A stretch of 64,000 nt of DNA from SZUA-22 sp963751695 (GTDB taxonomy: Bacteria > Bacteroidota > Ignavibacteria > Ignavibacteriales > Melioribacteraceae). Position numbers and translations under genes: made by a program. Below are positions 46,757 through 55,997 of this stretch, piece after piece. Each line of letters starts with the position of its first letter. Position 1 is the first letter of the stretch. The notes under the pieces are model-generated. The model was not told the DNA's origin. It did no database searches and saw nothing but the letters and a program-made list of their open reading frames with translations. The DNA is taken from the NCBI GenBank assembly GCA_963751695.1, contig CAVVVP010000003.1, forward strand, positions 1-64,000, given 5' to 3'.

Positions 46757-49480
46757 TCAATTATTCCACTTAGGAATTATACAGTTGTTGGATGTTTTCT
46801 TGAGAAGTGATTCAAAATTGATCAGACTCTCCCTCATAATATTTGATCGTTCATCATGACATGTAAGGCAAGCTCCAACATTCAAGATTTTTCTTTGTTC
46901 CGCTATTGTAAATGGTCTAGTTCCAACTCTAGTGGATGATCCTTGTTTTTCTGTTAGAAATCCAATCCAGGCATCCTCTGGGAGACTATCATTGGAATTA
47001 AGGGAATATTCATTCTGAAATTTCCAGTATCCAGTTGGCTCAAATATTAACTCACCTCTACCATACCCAATTGCGACAGGATCAATATGACAGGATATAC
47101 AAGTTCGACCTTCTGCAGACGTCGTATGCGAAATTGTAGGTGAAAAAAGTCTATGAAAACTTTCCAGCGTATCCGATGAGTTGAATTTCGATTTATTCAA
47201 AGTCATCACCATTCCTGGAATAAAAGTTTCAACAACTTCTTCTCCACGATCATTTAATCGAATACCTAATGTTGTTCGGTCTGCAATAAATTTTCCTGCA
47301 TATTCTATCCAGCTTCCTCTTGTTTCTTTTTTAGTCAGATGATCAGTTCCTTTCTCACTTCGATCGAACTCTGTATGACATCCAACACACTGAGGAGACC
47401 AAGATGAATGACAGCTGTTGCAAGTCAATCTATCGTGAGCTTTCCCTTCGGAACAAACCAACTTTGGAGCATTTAACGAAAAAACTTTTTTGCTGTTCTT
47501 ACCTAGCATCTTAGGTTTTTCAATGCTGTCAATAAAGGTGTTTATCAGCGGAATATTCTTTTTTTCAGTTACCAAATATTTTCTGCCTTCAGAATCAAAT
47601 CCTCGTAACTCAGTGATTTTTTTTGATTCATTATCTAATTCATCAAAGTTAACATATTTTGGAAATTCAGAAAAATGACAATCTTCGCATTGAATGATAC
47701 TCTGATCTTCCTGATGCGGATATAAATTTCCATCACCCATAAGTTCGAAGGAATTATGGCAATCAATACAATTCAATCCCCTTTCATGATGCACGTCTGC
47801 TTTTACAAACCGAAATACCCTACCATCTTCCAATAGTCTGTAAAGACTATCACTTGGCATTTCATTTTCAACCAACTGTGTTTCGTGCCATCCTTCGTAA
47901 TTAGTTGAGATTCTTCCTGACCGACTATGACATCCAAAGCAATGATCGTTCTTAATATTCAGATCTAGTGAAGGATGAAAATTTACAATCGACGAATCAT
48001 TAAGCGAGTTCCTTAGTTTCTGAAGATCATTAATAGCATTGTTACTATAGTTCAAATGGCAGGCATTGCACCCTCCTCCGCGAGAATTTTCACTAATTGG
48101 GCCATATTCAGCTTTTTCATTCCCAATATGGCACGATGCACATAAATTACGAAGATGAGTTTCTGCGGGACTAAATTCTATATCCCTTATCCTATGAAGT
48201 TCATTTAAATTCTTAAGTTCTCCAAATACATATTTATCAACACTAACAACGCCACTCATAGTATTCATTATAGAATTTTCAACTCGCTCTTTAATTCCAG
48301 GATGACAGCTTGACTGGCCACATGATCTATCCGCAGTTTCAAGATTACCTGGGATCTTTAGAATACCCGAATGAGCTAGAGATTTATTCAACGTAAATTT
48401 ATTTCCTAGGTGGCATGATGCACATCCAATTGCTTTAGGATCGTGAGACGGAGAGAAACCCTTCATTTCGGTATGGCAGTATTGACAACCCTCTCTTTCT
48501 CCAAGAATGTTATCTATTCTCTTTTGGGTGTTGTATTCAGTGAAATAATTAGAAGAGTTTGTAATTGGATTAATTTTACTATTTGAGAAATACTCATTAT
48601 TCCATGGAAGAACAAAATCCCAGTTTTCCCCACGGAAAAAAAATCCAAGCAATACTAAAGCAAGATAAAGTAATGAAACCAAAAACCAAAATGTTTTAAT
48701 TCGCTTTCTATTGATCTCATTAAACTTTTGAAGATATATGATCAGGCTCAGAAGTACTAAAAAAATACAGAGAATTATGCTTGGTGAACTCATGTAATGA
48801 AATAATTCCTGGACTCCTAGAAAATACCAAGGTCCTTTCATTACAATTTCTTGATTACTAATTAGACCAGCTGGATAAAATATGCTGAGCAGTAAAATTG
48901 GGAGTAAAAAATATAATAGAGTTCTTGCGTTGGGCCAAATCAGCTTGACATGTTCAACAATTACAATCCAAATGAAAATAGTTGTGGTTGCAATGTGATG
49001 AACATAGATTAATTGAAAATCATCTTCTTTACCTAATAGAAAATATGATATATAATTGCCAAGCAGCGGAATATCATTTATTAGTGATTCCAAAATTCTT
49101 CTGGCCTGTAAACTATCAGTGTCAGCTTTAAGAATAAAACCCGTTAACATCACTAGAAAAACCACAACGATACAAATTGCAAGGCGAATCCAGATACCAC
49201 TTTTTACTTTAACTTCTGTCGATTTTCGCAGATGGTCCCAGATATGAAGAATAATAAATATTAAGAATAGCTGAGCACTCCAATAATGAATACTCCTTAT
49301 TAATACTGCACTAGGATTTGTAATAAGCAACAACGATAGAGAATCAAATGGTTTGCCAACATCATAAAAGACTGCCAACAAAACTCCAGAAAATACAGCT
49401 ATAAGAAATGATGCAAAGGCAATGTGTCCAAAAGTTGATCCAAATAGTGTAGAATATAATTTTGAGTTACTTTTAGACAT
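46757..49480 (-). CDS. Cytochrome b fused to a twelve-heme cytochrome c
   Basis: 907 residues. Residues 1-285 are a cytochrome b6-like membrane part: helix B ligands HYW...LHIW spaced 14 apart, helix D ligands spaced 15 apart (VHHIATTT...EHVKL), PWYFLGVQE (the subunit IV/Qo-type motif) and about seven transmembrane helices. The remaining 600 residues carry eleven CxxCH motifs (CQYCH, CASCH, CNACH, CFGCH, CIDCH, CEDCH, CNSCH, CVGCH, CISCH, CLTCH and a second CASCH) and one CxxxxCH (CGQSSCH). It should pass quinol electrons to a periplasmic acceptor. Its start overlaps the Rieske gene by eight bases. A fusion of this kind is seen in alternative bc complexes of FCB and anammox bacteria. No c1 or oxidase genes are nearby. 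Confidence 0.9.
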   Translation of the reverse strand: MSKSNSKLYSTLFGSTFGHIAFASFLIAVFSGVLLAVFYDVGKPFDSLSLLLITNPSAVLIRSIHYWSAQLFLIFIILHIWDHLRKSTEVKVKSGIWIRLAICIVVVFLVMLTGFILKADTDSLQARRILESLINDIPLLGNYISYFLLGKEDDFQLIYVHHIATTTIFIWIVIVEHVKLIWPNARTLLYFLLPILLLSIFYPAGLISNQEIVMKGPWYFLGVQELFHYMSSPSIILCIFLVLLSLIIYLQKFNEINRKRIKTFWFLVSLLYLALVLLGFFFRGENWDFVLPWNNEYFSNSKINPITNSSNYFTEYNTQKRIDNILGEREGCQYCHTEMKGFSPSHDPKAIGCASCHLGNKFTLNKSLAHSGILKIPGNLETADRSCGQSSCHPGIKERVENSIMNTMSGVVSVDKYVFGELKNLNELHRIRDIEFSPAETHLRNLCASCHIGNEKAEYGPISENSRGGGCNACHLNYSNNAINDLQKLRNSLNDSSIVNFHPSLDLNIKNDHCFGCHSRSGRISTNYEGWHETQLVENEMPSDSLYRLLEDGRVFRFVKADVHHERGLNCIDCHNSFELMGDGNLYPHQEDQSIIQCEDCHFSEFPKYVNFDELDNESKKITELRGFDSEGRKYLVTEKKNIPLINTFIDSIEKPKMLGKNSKKVFSLNAPKLVCSEGKAHDRLTCNSCHSSWSPQCVGCHTEFDRSEKGTDHLTKKETRGSWIEYAGKFIADRTTLGIRLNDRGEEVVETFIPGMVMTLNKSKFNSSDTLESFHRLFSPTISHTTSAEGRTCISCHIDPVAIGYGRGELIFEPTGYWKFQNEYSLNSNDSLPEDAWIGFLTEKQGSSTRVGTRPFTIAEQRKILNVGACLTCHDERSNIMRESLINFESLLKKTSNNCIIPKWNN

Positions 49481-49874
49481 AGACTACCATCTCACCAGTT
49501 TCAGTATCTTTTACAACTTCTAATCTCTTTAATGGTTTTACTGCCGGACCTGTGATTGGATAACCATCAAGGTCAAATTTAGAGCCATGACATGGACAGA
49601 TCAATTTATTATCTGTTTCTCTTATAATTTTGCAACCGAGGTGCGTGCATGAAGAGGAAAAGATAACAATCCTTTTTTCAATTTTTTGAACTATAATTTT
49701 ATCAAAAAATGTAATCCCATTAGGAATATTAGAAGGAATTACTATTCTATCACTTAGTGTATTATCTTTTTCTCTCTCAATTCCCTTAACCATAAAAAAA
49801 ATAGTGGGAACTGATATGAGAGTAGCAATTCTTCTGAAGAATTGTTTCCTGGAAATTTTTTTTTGCTTATTCAT
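49473..49874 (-). CDS. Rieske iron-sulfur protein
   Basis: 133 residues. An N-terminal Tat-like or anchor segment (SRKQFFRRIATLISVPTIFF) is followed by a Rieske domain with both cluster-binding boxes, CTHLGC and CPCHGS, and the GPAVKPLKRLEV turn. It should hold a 2Fe-2S cluster and take electrons from quinol in partnership with the overlapping cytochrome b gene. First gene of the transcript that continues to the DUF4412-like gene. Confidence 0.93.
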   Translation of the reverse strand: MNKQKKISRKQFFRRIATLISVPTIFFMVKGIEREKDNTLSDRIVIPSNIPNGITFFDKIIVQKIEKRIVIFSSSCTHLGCKIIRETDNKLICPCHGSKFDLDGYPITGPAVKPLKRLEVVKDTETGEMVVYV

Positions 49875-50016
49875 ACAAAATGGATTATTGTATGCTCAAA
49901 ATAACAAAAATGCCCAAGAGTTTATGATTCATAGGTGGCCTAATTGTTGCATTACCAAAAAGTTAAATTTTTAATAAATTAGATAATTATTTTTTATTTA
50001 TTATTCAAAACACTGC

Positions 50017-51171
50017 ATGCGTTTTAAATTCTTAAGTATTTTACTTTTTTCACTATTTACATTGTCCCTAATCTGGAGACTTTCTTGCAAGCCAAGTGAG
50101 GATACAATCGCTGCTCAAAGCATACCGGAAAGCAAACCCGATATTGTGCGGATAGATGACTCTCCCCAATCACAAAAAATTGATTCATTTTTTACCAGCA
50201 GATATAAACGCGGATTATTTAATGGAAATGTTTTGTTCAGCGCCCACGATACCATTGTCTATGAAAATTCATTTGGTCTGGGTAACATTAGAGAAAAAGA
50301 TACATTAAAAATTAATTCTGCATTTCAATTGGCTTCGGTAAGTAAGACTTTTACTTCATATGCTATTATGCTTTTAAAGCAGCAAGGAAAACTTTCATAC
50401 TCTGATAGCCTACGAAAATTTTTCCCAGACTTTCCATATCAAAAGATTACTGTTCATCAGCTATTAATTCATCGATCCGGATTGCCAAATTATATGTACT
50501 TTGCTGATGAGCATTGGAAAGATTCTAGAAACAGAACTATAGATAATAAAGATGTGGTTGATCTTTTTATCAAACATAAACCACTCCCATACTATTTACC
50601 AGGACGAAGGTATAACTATAATAACACTAATTATGCACTTATAGCATCAATAATTGAAGAGGTTTCCGGCCAATCATACACTGATTTTTTGCTTGAAGAA
50701 ATCTTCACTCCTTTAGAAATGAATAACACATACGTTTATGATAAAAATTTAGATTCTCTTAACACCAGTACCGTAAAGGGATATGTATCTTGGAGAAGGA
50801 GAGCTGAGAACACCTACTTAAATGGTGTCGTTGGTGATAAGGGGGTTTATTCCACAGTTGAAGATATGAACAAATTCAGCAGAGCGCTATTTGAGGGTAC
50901 ACTTGTAAGTAAGGAAGAAGTTGAAACAAGTTATCAACTCGGACATGATGAGCTTTATGATCATGACAATTACGGATATGGATGGCGAATCAATATGATG
51001 TCTGATAGCAGTAAAATTGTTTATCACACAGGCTGGTGGAAAGGATTCAGATCCTACTTTATAAGATCTCTGGTTGATGAAAAAACGATAATTGTTTTAA
51101 CTAATAAGAGTAAAACAGGTGTTCTTCACACTAAAGAACTAATGAGGTTGTTTGATATTAAGCATGAATAA
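50017..51171 (+). CDS. Beta-lactamase-family serine hydrolase, lipoprotein
   Basis: 384 residues; one of only two clear plus-strand genes. Signal peptide with a possible lipobox (RLSC, Cys near 29). The class C beta-lactamase/DD-peptidase fold is shown by SVSK (SxxK nucleophile), the YNN motif in RRYNYNNTNYALIA and HTGWW (the KTG counterpart). Members include esterases, D-amino acid peptidases and penicillin-binding-like enzymes; true beta-lactamase activity cannot be inferred. It shares an intergenic region with the Rieske operon and is transcribed away from it. Intact. Confidence 0.9.
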   Translation: MRFKFLSILLFSLFTLSLIWRLSCKPSEDTIAAQSIPESKPDIVRIDDSPQSQKIDSFFTSRYKRGLFNGNVLFSAHDTIVYENSFGLGNIREKDTLKINSAFQLASVSKTFTSYAIMLLKQQGKLSYSDSLRKFFPDFPYQKITVHQLLIHRSGLPNYMYFADEHWKDSRNRTIDNKDVVDLFIKHKPLPYYLPGRRYNYNNTNYALIASIIEEVSGQSYTDFLLEEIFTPLEMNNTYVYDKNLDSLNTSTVKGYVSWRRRAENTYLNGVVGDKGVYSTVEDMNKFSRALFEGTLVSKEEVETSYQLGHDELYDHDNYGYGWRINMMSDSSKIVYHTGWWKGFRSYFIRSLVDEKTIIVLTNKSKTGVLHTKELMRLFDIKHE

Positions 51172-51178
51172 TTCTTGA

Positions 51179-52486
51179 CTATTTAGTATGATTTATTTTT
51201 GCCAGAGTAAATTTAAACTTGCTCCCTGTTCCAACTTCACTTTCGATCCAAATTTCTTTCCCATGTTTTTCTATAAATTCTTTACACAGAATTAGACCAA
51301 GACCGGTTCCTTTTTCACCTTCTGTATTTCTCCCGATATACTTTTGATCAATTTGAAAAAGCTTTTTCTGGTTATCTTTGCTAATGCCAACACCGTTGTC
51401 TTCTACAGACAAAACTATATTATCGCCTTTAGCTTCAGAATATATCGTAACAGTACCGCTACATTTAGTGAAATTTAATGCATTCGATACCAAATTTCGC
51501 AAAATCGTATTGACCATATTTTCGTCGGCAAGAACCTTGGTATTATTGTCAACGCAATTTTCAAGCGTAATGTTCTTCTCACCAGCTTTTAATAAAAATA
51601 TTTGGACTATTTCCGTGCAAAGTTTATGGAGGTCTATAATTTTTGGCTCATAGGTTGTTTCTCCTCTCTGAATTCTAGCCCAAGTAAGCAAGTTTTCCAA
51701 AAATGAGTATAGCTTTGTCGAGTTTTCATGAAGCAATTGTGCAACGTGAGTTTTTTGTTCTTCGCTTTCAATATTCTCTGGATCAGCAAGCTTTTTACTG
51801 AGACTCATAATTGAAAAAAAACTATTCTTAAGATCATGTGAGATTATCGAAAAGAATCTATCCTTACTTGCATTTAGTTTTTGCAACAGCTTTTCAGATT
51901 CGGCTAGTTTATTAGACAGAACTACTAAATCTCTCGCATTCTTTTCAATAAGTTCCAAATCATCATCGAATTCTTTCTTTTCTGCCGATTCAGGAAGTGT
52001 GAATATTGTGGTTTTTTCAAATTCAGGTTCTTCTGGTTCAAAAACCTCCAACTCCTTTTCCAGCTCATGGATTACCAGATAGAAATAGGTTTTTCCGCTT
52101 AGCTTGACCGGTGTTGATCGAACTATAACTTTCTGAATTGTATTATTGCTATCCTTCTGTCTACTTTCGAAGTAATCACGGTTCTCTTCAGCTGCTCTTT
52201 CGTACTCTTGAATAACTTCCTCTTTAGAGAGAACATTTAAATCGTAGATAAGCTTGTTCGAAAGTTCTTCTTCTGTAAATCCATAGAATTTCTGTGCCAT
52301 TTCATTACTGTCATATATCTGAAATGTTTTTCTATCAACAAGAAGTTTAATTGCATTATTGTTTTTGAGAATTCTTTTGAAAAATTTTTCGGTCCGGAGG
52401 AGTTCGCTGCTGTCTGGATTTTCGCCCTCAAATTTTTCAAACTCAGCTTTAATAATTTTTAATTCGTGTAGCGAAAAATCAAACAT
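51179..52486 (-). CDS. Cytoplasmic PAS sensor histidine kinase
   Basis: 435 residues without transmembrane helices. A PAS domain at about 40-145 (IYDSNEMAQKFYGFTEEELS) is joined by a Glu-rich coiled coil to HisKA, with the phosphate-accepting His in FSIISHDLKNSFF, and HATPase_c (NLVSNALNFTK, VEDNGVGI, GEKGTGLGL). It has no receiver or cognate regulator nearby, so it is an orphan kinase. Its end faces the serine hydrolase gene by only eight bases, tail to tail. Confidence 0.93.
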   Translation of the reverse strand: MFDFSLHELKIIKAEFEKFEGENPDSSELLRTEKFFKRILKNNNAIKLLVDRKTFQIYDSNEMAQKFYGFTEEELSNKLIYDLNVLSKEEVIQEYERAAEENRDYFESRQKDSNNTIQKVIVRSTPVKLSGKTYFYLVIHELEKELEVFEPEEPEFEKTTIFTLPESAEKKEFDDDLELIEKNARDLVVLSNKLAESEKLLQKLNASKDRFFSIISHDLKNSFFSIMSLSKKLADPENIESEEQKTHVAQLLHENSTKLYSFLENLLTWARIQRGETTYEPKIIDLHKLCTEIVQIFLLKAGEKNITLENCVDNNTKVLADENMVNTILRNLVSNALNFTKCSGTVTIYSEAKGDNIVLSVEDNGVGISKDNQKKLFQIDQKYIGRNTEGEKGTGLGLILCKEFIEKHGKEIWIESEVGTGSKFKFTLAKINHTK

Positions 52487-52589
52487 GCAATAATAGAATT
52501 TTAATTAATTGATAGGTTCATTAGATGAAAACTTAACTAATTACATTTGAAAAGAATGCATAGCAAAAATATAAAAAGATTATCTAATA

Positions 52590-52811
52590 TTACTCAGAAT
52601 CTTTGTTCTTTTTGTTGGATAGATAACCATTTAAAAACCACCCTATCAAAATTCCAATTATTAGAAGTGATACAACCATAATTGCACCAGACATAGAAAT
52701 CTGCCAGAACAGTATGTTTATATCTACAACTTGAGTATTCTGGATAAGAAATACTGTTGCCAAAATTACTAAGATCAGGGAAGTGCTTAGCTTAATATTT
52801 TGAATGCTCAT
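52590..52811 (-). CDS. LapA-like (DUF1049) membrane protein
   Basis: 73 residues with two transmembrane helices (LSTSLILVILATVFLIQNTQ and GAIMVVSLLIIGILIGWFL) and a short charged tail (SNKKNKDSE). VFLIQNTQVVDINILFWQISMS is the hallmark of the LapA domain. The ATG overlaps the stop of the upstream lipoprotein gene by four bases. LapA is linked to LPS assembly in enterobacteria; the role here is unknown. Confidence 0.8.
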   Translation of the reverse strand: MSIQNIKLSTSLILVILATVFLIQNTQVVDINILFWQISMSGAIMVVSLLIIGILIGWFLNGYLSNKKNKDSE

Positions 52812-53458
52812 TTCTCACCTAATTTATTTGAAGATTTAGTTCTTAAAAATTTACGAACGTACCTAATAAACTCAAGATTCTTGTTGATGGCTTCAGTCCT
52901 GCTTGAGTATTTATAATCCCTATCCAATTTATGGGCTTTTAATAAGTAGGGCTCAGCATCAAGAAGCAATTTATAATTTTGTCGGAATACTTGTTTCGTA
53001 GATTTATGGTATTCTTCTCGCCTTAGTGGATCTTCAAGTACAGCTAAAGATTGAATTCTGTAATAATAGTTTGTGTTTTTTGAAAAACGTTCAACCGAGA
53101 AGCTTCCTATTTTGTTTAATTGACCTGATGCAAGATCACCTCTATTAAGTTCAATTGCAGAATTTGCTGATTCTATACAATACTTTACAACTCCTTCCAG
53201 ATCATTATTCTTGTAAGCACTATCCGCTTCAGTTTTGCTGGATTTATATGTACTCCATAATTCAGATATTGATTTAATTTTATTATCTGAAAACTTTTCG
53301 CTTTCTTCAATTATATTTGAAGCAATTGACTCTTCGGCATTATTAATTCCATTCTTTGAGTCTCCAGAATTTTCATTACTGCTCGATGCTGATTCGTCGG
53401 AAGAATTACATGAAATAGTGATTAAAACTAAAATATGTATTAAAAACTTATTCATCAC
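52808..53458 (-). CDS. Hypothetical lipoprotein
   Basis: 216 residues. Signal peptide with lipobox near HILVLITISC, a Ser/Asn/Glu-rich linker, then a helical region (SELWSTYKSSKTEADSAYKN, LEGVVKYCIESANSAIEL) that could be TPR-like. No family recognised. It precedes the LapA-like gene with a four-base overlap, so the two are coupled. Confidence 0.7.
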   Translation of the reverse strand: MMNKFLIHILVLITISCNSSDESASSSNENSGDSKNGINNAEESIASNIIEESEKFSDNKIKSISELWSTYKSSKTEADSAYKNNDLEGVVKYCIESANSAIELNRGDLASGQLNKIGSFSVERFSKNTNYYYRIQSLAVLEDPLRREEYHKSTKQVFRQNYKLLLDAEPYLLKAHKLDRDYKYSSRTEAINKNLEFIRYVRKFLRTKSSNKLGEK

Positions 53459-53521
53459 CTAGAAATCTGAATTATTATTCTAAATATAGTAAATGAAAGC
53501 ATATCCAAGATAATTAATAAA

Positions 53522-53902
53522 CTAGGCTGGTTCCCATAATTCTAACTTAGTCCCATCCGGATCGACCAACCAAGCAAATTTTCCTTGCTCATGTATTTCA
53601 ATATCAGTTACATCAATTCCATCTTCTTTCAGTTCTTGGCAGAATATTTCAAGATCTTGAACTATGTAGTTTATCATATAAGGTTTATCGCTTGGTTCAA
53701 AATAATCAGTATCAGCTTTGAAAGATCCCCAAACAGTGTAATTGTCTTTCCTTGAATCACTTTCTTTCCACTTGAATACTTTTCCCCAAGGTTCAATATC
53801 ACTAAATCCAAGATAATCTTTATACCATTTCTGAAGTTTCTCTATGTCTTCTGATTTGAAAAAGATTCCACCAATTCCAACTATTTTTCTGTTATTTGAC
53901 AT
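53522..53902 (-). CDS. VOC (glyoxalase/bleomycin-resistance fold) protein
   Basis: 126 residues. The beta-alpha-beta-beta-beta modules of the VOC fold are clear: IVGIGGIFFKSEDIEKLQKW at the start and FAWLVDPDGTKLELWEP at the end, with the Glu metal ligand conserved. The first-strand His/Gln ligand is replaced by a hydrophobic residue, so metal binding may be altered. Cytoplasmic, function unknown. Transcribed alone. Confidence 0.85.
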   Translation of the reverse strand: MSNNRKIVGIGGIFFKSEDIEKLQKWYKDYLGFSDIEPWGKVFKWKESDSRKDNYTVWGSFKADTDYFEPSDKPYMINYIVQDLEIFCQELKEDGIDVTDIEIHEQGKFAWLVDPDGTKLELWEPA

Positions 53903-53967
53903 AATTATTTCTTTCTTATTATTGAGATTTGTTTGTTCAATGTTTTTAATTTAACGAAAATAAAAAA

Positions 53968-53987
53968 GGGACACAATATTGTGTCCC
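53968..53987 (-). terminator. Perfect Rho-independent terminator of the MscS gene
   Basis: GGGACACAATATTGTGTCCC is a perfect palindrome followed on the minus strand by a TTTTTT run. It lies about 25 bases past the MscS stop. Confidence 0.9.
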
Positions 53988-54012
53988 TCTATTCTTGTAA
54001 TGCCTATTAAGG

Positions 54013-54816
54013 CTAATTGTTCGATTCTTGGAATAAGTGAACATCTCTTTGTGGGAAAGGAATTGATATGTTATTAGCATCAAATTTCTTTTTAATGTTT
54101 TCAGTAACGTCAAAATAAACGCCCCAATAATCTTCACTTTTAACCCAAGGTCTAACTTTAAAATTAACGCTGCTATCTCCAAGTGTGCCAACAAAAACAT
54201 TCGCCGGTGGATCTTTAAGAACTCTAGAATCGGCATTAAGTATATCTAGAATAACACTTCTCGCTTTGTCGATATCATCTGAGTATCCAATTCCAAATTC
54301 CATATCTACTCTTCGGGTTTCTTTTGTAGAATAATTTGTAATTGCTCCTCCACCCATTTGGGAATTAGGGACGTAAATAGTTTTATTATCTGGACTTGCC
54401 AGTGTAGTAACAAATATTCCTATCTCTTCTACAACACCCATAATTCCAGCAGCTTCTACAAAATCACCAACTTTAATAGGTTTAAAAATGATAAGCATTA
54501 CACCAGAGGCAAAGTTAGATAGTGATCCCTGTAGAGCTAACCCAACCGCTAAACCAGCAGCGCCTAAGATTGCAACTATTGATGTTGATTCAATTCCGGC
54601 CTTATCAATTGCAGCGATAATAACAAATGCATAAAGAAGTGCTTTAACAATGCTTGTAAGAAACTTCACTAGTGTGGGATCCATCTCCTTTTTCTGCAAT
54701 AATTTACCAATAGATTTTGTGATAATTCTTGCTACCCACATCCCTACTACAAGAATGACGATTGCGATAAGAATATTTATCGCATACGCTTCAACAATTT
54801 GCATTGCATTTTCCAT
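54013..54816 (-). CDS. mscS: Small-conductance mechanosensitive channel
   Basis: 267 residues. Three transmembrane helices (INILIAIVILVVGMWVARII, VKALLYAFVIIAAI, and the pore helix AILGAAGLAVGLALQGSLSN) are followed by the conserved channel-lining GVMLIIFKPIKVGDFVE and IYVPNSQM, then the beta and alpha/beta cage (IPFPQRDVH at the end). Length and order match MscS of Escherichia coli. It opens under membrane tension to release solutes. Has its own perfect terminator. Confidence 0.94.
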   Translation of the reverse strand: MENAMQIVEAYAINILIAIVILVVGMWVARIITKSIGKLLQKKEMDPTLVKFLTSIVKALLYAFVIIAAIDKAGIESTSIVAILGAAGLAVGLALQGSLSNFASGVMLIIFKPIKVGDFVEAAGIMGVVEEIGIFVTTLASPDNKTIYVPNSQMGGGAITNYSTKETRRVDMEFGIGYSDDIDKARSVILDILNADSRVLKDPPANVFVGTLGDSSVNFKVRPWVKSEDYWGVYFDVTENIKKKFDANNISIPFPQRDVHLFQESNN

Positions 54817-54954
54817 AATACTCCTCTTTTTCTGTTTGATTTCTAATAATTTAAGTTTTATTTAATTGGATGGGGAATTTACAAATTAGTAATACTACAA
54901 TCAAATAGGACAAGGTAGCTGATAATCCTTAACTATACATATTCTTGCTAGAAA

Positions 54955-55977
54955 CTAACGTTCCAATCCAAGAATATCATGAATATGAAGCATACCTACT
55001 GCTTTTTTATCCCTTGTAACCACAAGACTATTTATGGGATTATGCTGAAAGATATTGTTAGCTTCAAACAATAATTCATCTTCATCGATTGAATATGGCT
55101 TTTTAAGCTCTAATACTTCGGACACCTTTTTATTTATTGAGTCCGATCCTTTGTTAGCAATCAATCTTCTAAGGTCACCGTCAGTAAAAATTCCTATAGG
55201 TCCATGTGCATCATCAACTATTGTAACTGCTCCAAACTTCCCAACAGTAATTTTAACTAGACACTCAGAAATTTTATCATTTACTGTTGCTGTTGGATTT
55301 TCATCACCAAGTATATCTTTTACTTTGTATGTCATCAATCTTGTGTGTTCCACGAATTGCTGAGTTCCAAGATCAGTAAGGTTATTCTTTGACATTTGTT
55401 TTATAACATTCCAAGGTGCAGTTATTGTATGGACTCCGATATTAAGGGCATTTCTGACGTGTTCAATATTTCTAACAGAGGAGAACATTATTTTAGAATT
55501 ATATCCATAGTAATTAACTGCTTGAACGCATTGATCAACTAACTGTAGTGCATCATGCCCTTGATCTTGTAATCTCCCAACTAATGGACAAACGTAGCTT
55601 GCACCAGCAGCCATTGCCATATAAGCTTGCTGCAATGTATAGACTAAGTGGATATTTACTAAAAATCCATCATCAATTAATTTTTTACAGGCTCTAACAC
55701 CTTCAAGAGAGATAGGAATTTTATAAACTGTTTTCTCTTTATCCAAACCTAGGTCGTCCTGACGATGAACTTCAGATATTATTTCATCCACGCTACTACC
55801 AAGTGCTTCAATTTGTAATACTGGGACTATCTTTGAGAGTTCGACTATCGTTTCATCAATGTTTGTGATTCCATGCCTATGCATGAAAGTTGGGGTTGTT
55901 GTTAGTCCAGAAAGAAATCCTAAATTAAAAGCTTCTTTTATTTCAGCAACATCTGCAGAATCTAAATATAATTCCAT
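54955..55977 (-). CDS. Transaldolase/F6P-aldolase fused to a CBS pair
   Basis: 340 residues. Residues 1-215 are a short transaldolase of the fructose-6-phosphate aldolase type: YLDSADVAEIKEAF, GLTTTPTF, the Schiff-base Lys86 in VYKIPIS and the KIMFSSVRN turn. Residues 225-340 are two CBS domains like those at the end of arabinose-5-phosphate isomerase KdsD (GAVTIVDDAHGPIGIFTDGDLRRL). It sits 20 bases after kdsA, which makes a role in KDO precursor supply attractive, either as an alternative arabinose-5-phosphate source or in its regulation. That link is inference. The CBS pair may bind a nucleotide or CMP-KDO-like effector. No KdsD isomerase domain is present. Confidence 0.85.
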   Translation of the reverse strand: MELYLDSADVAEIKEAFNLGFLSGLTTTPTFMHRHGITNIDETIVELSKIVPVLQIEALGSSVDEIISEVHRQDDLGLDKEKTVYKIPISLEGVRACKKLIDDGFLVNIHLVYTLQQAYMAMAAGASYVCPLVGRLQDQGHDALQLVDQCVQAVNYYGYNSKIMFSSVRNIEHVRNALNIGVHTITAPWNVIKQMSKNNLTDLGTQQFVEHTRLMTYKVKDILGDENPTATVNDKISECLVKITVGKFGAVTIVDDAHGPIGIFTDGDLRRLIANKGSDSINKKVSEVLELKKPYSIDEDELLFEANNIFQHNPINSLVVTRDKKAVGMLHIHDILGLER

Positions 55978-55997
55978 TTTATCTCTTATCTATTATT

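Noticed and set aside
50017..51171. Antibiotic-resistance beta-lactamase
   Set aside because: The SxxK, YxN and HTG motifs fit the broad serine hydrolase family, most members of which are not resistance enzymes.
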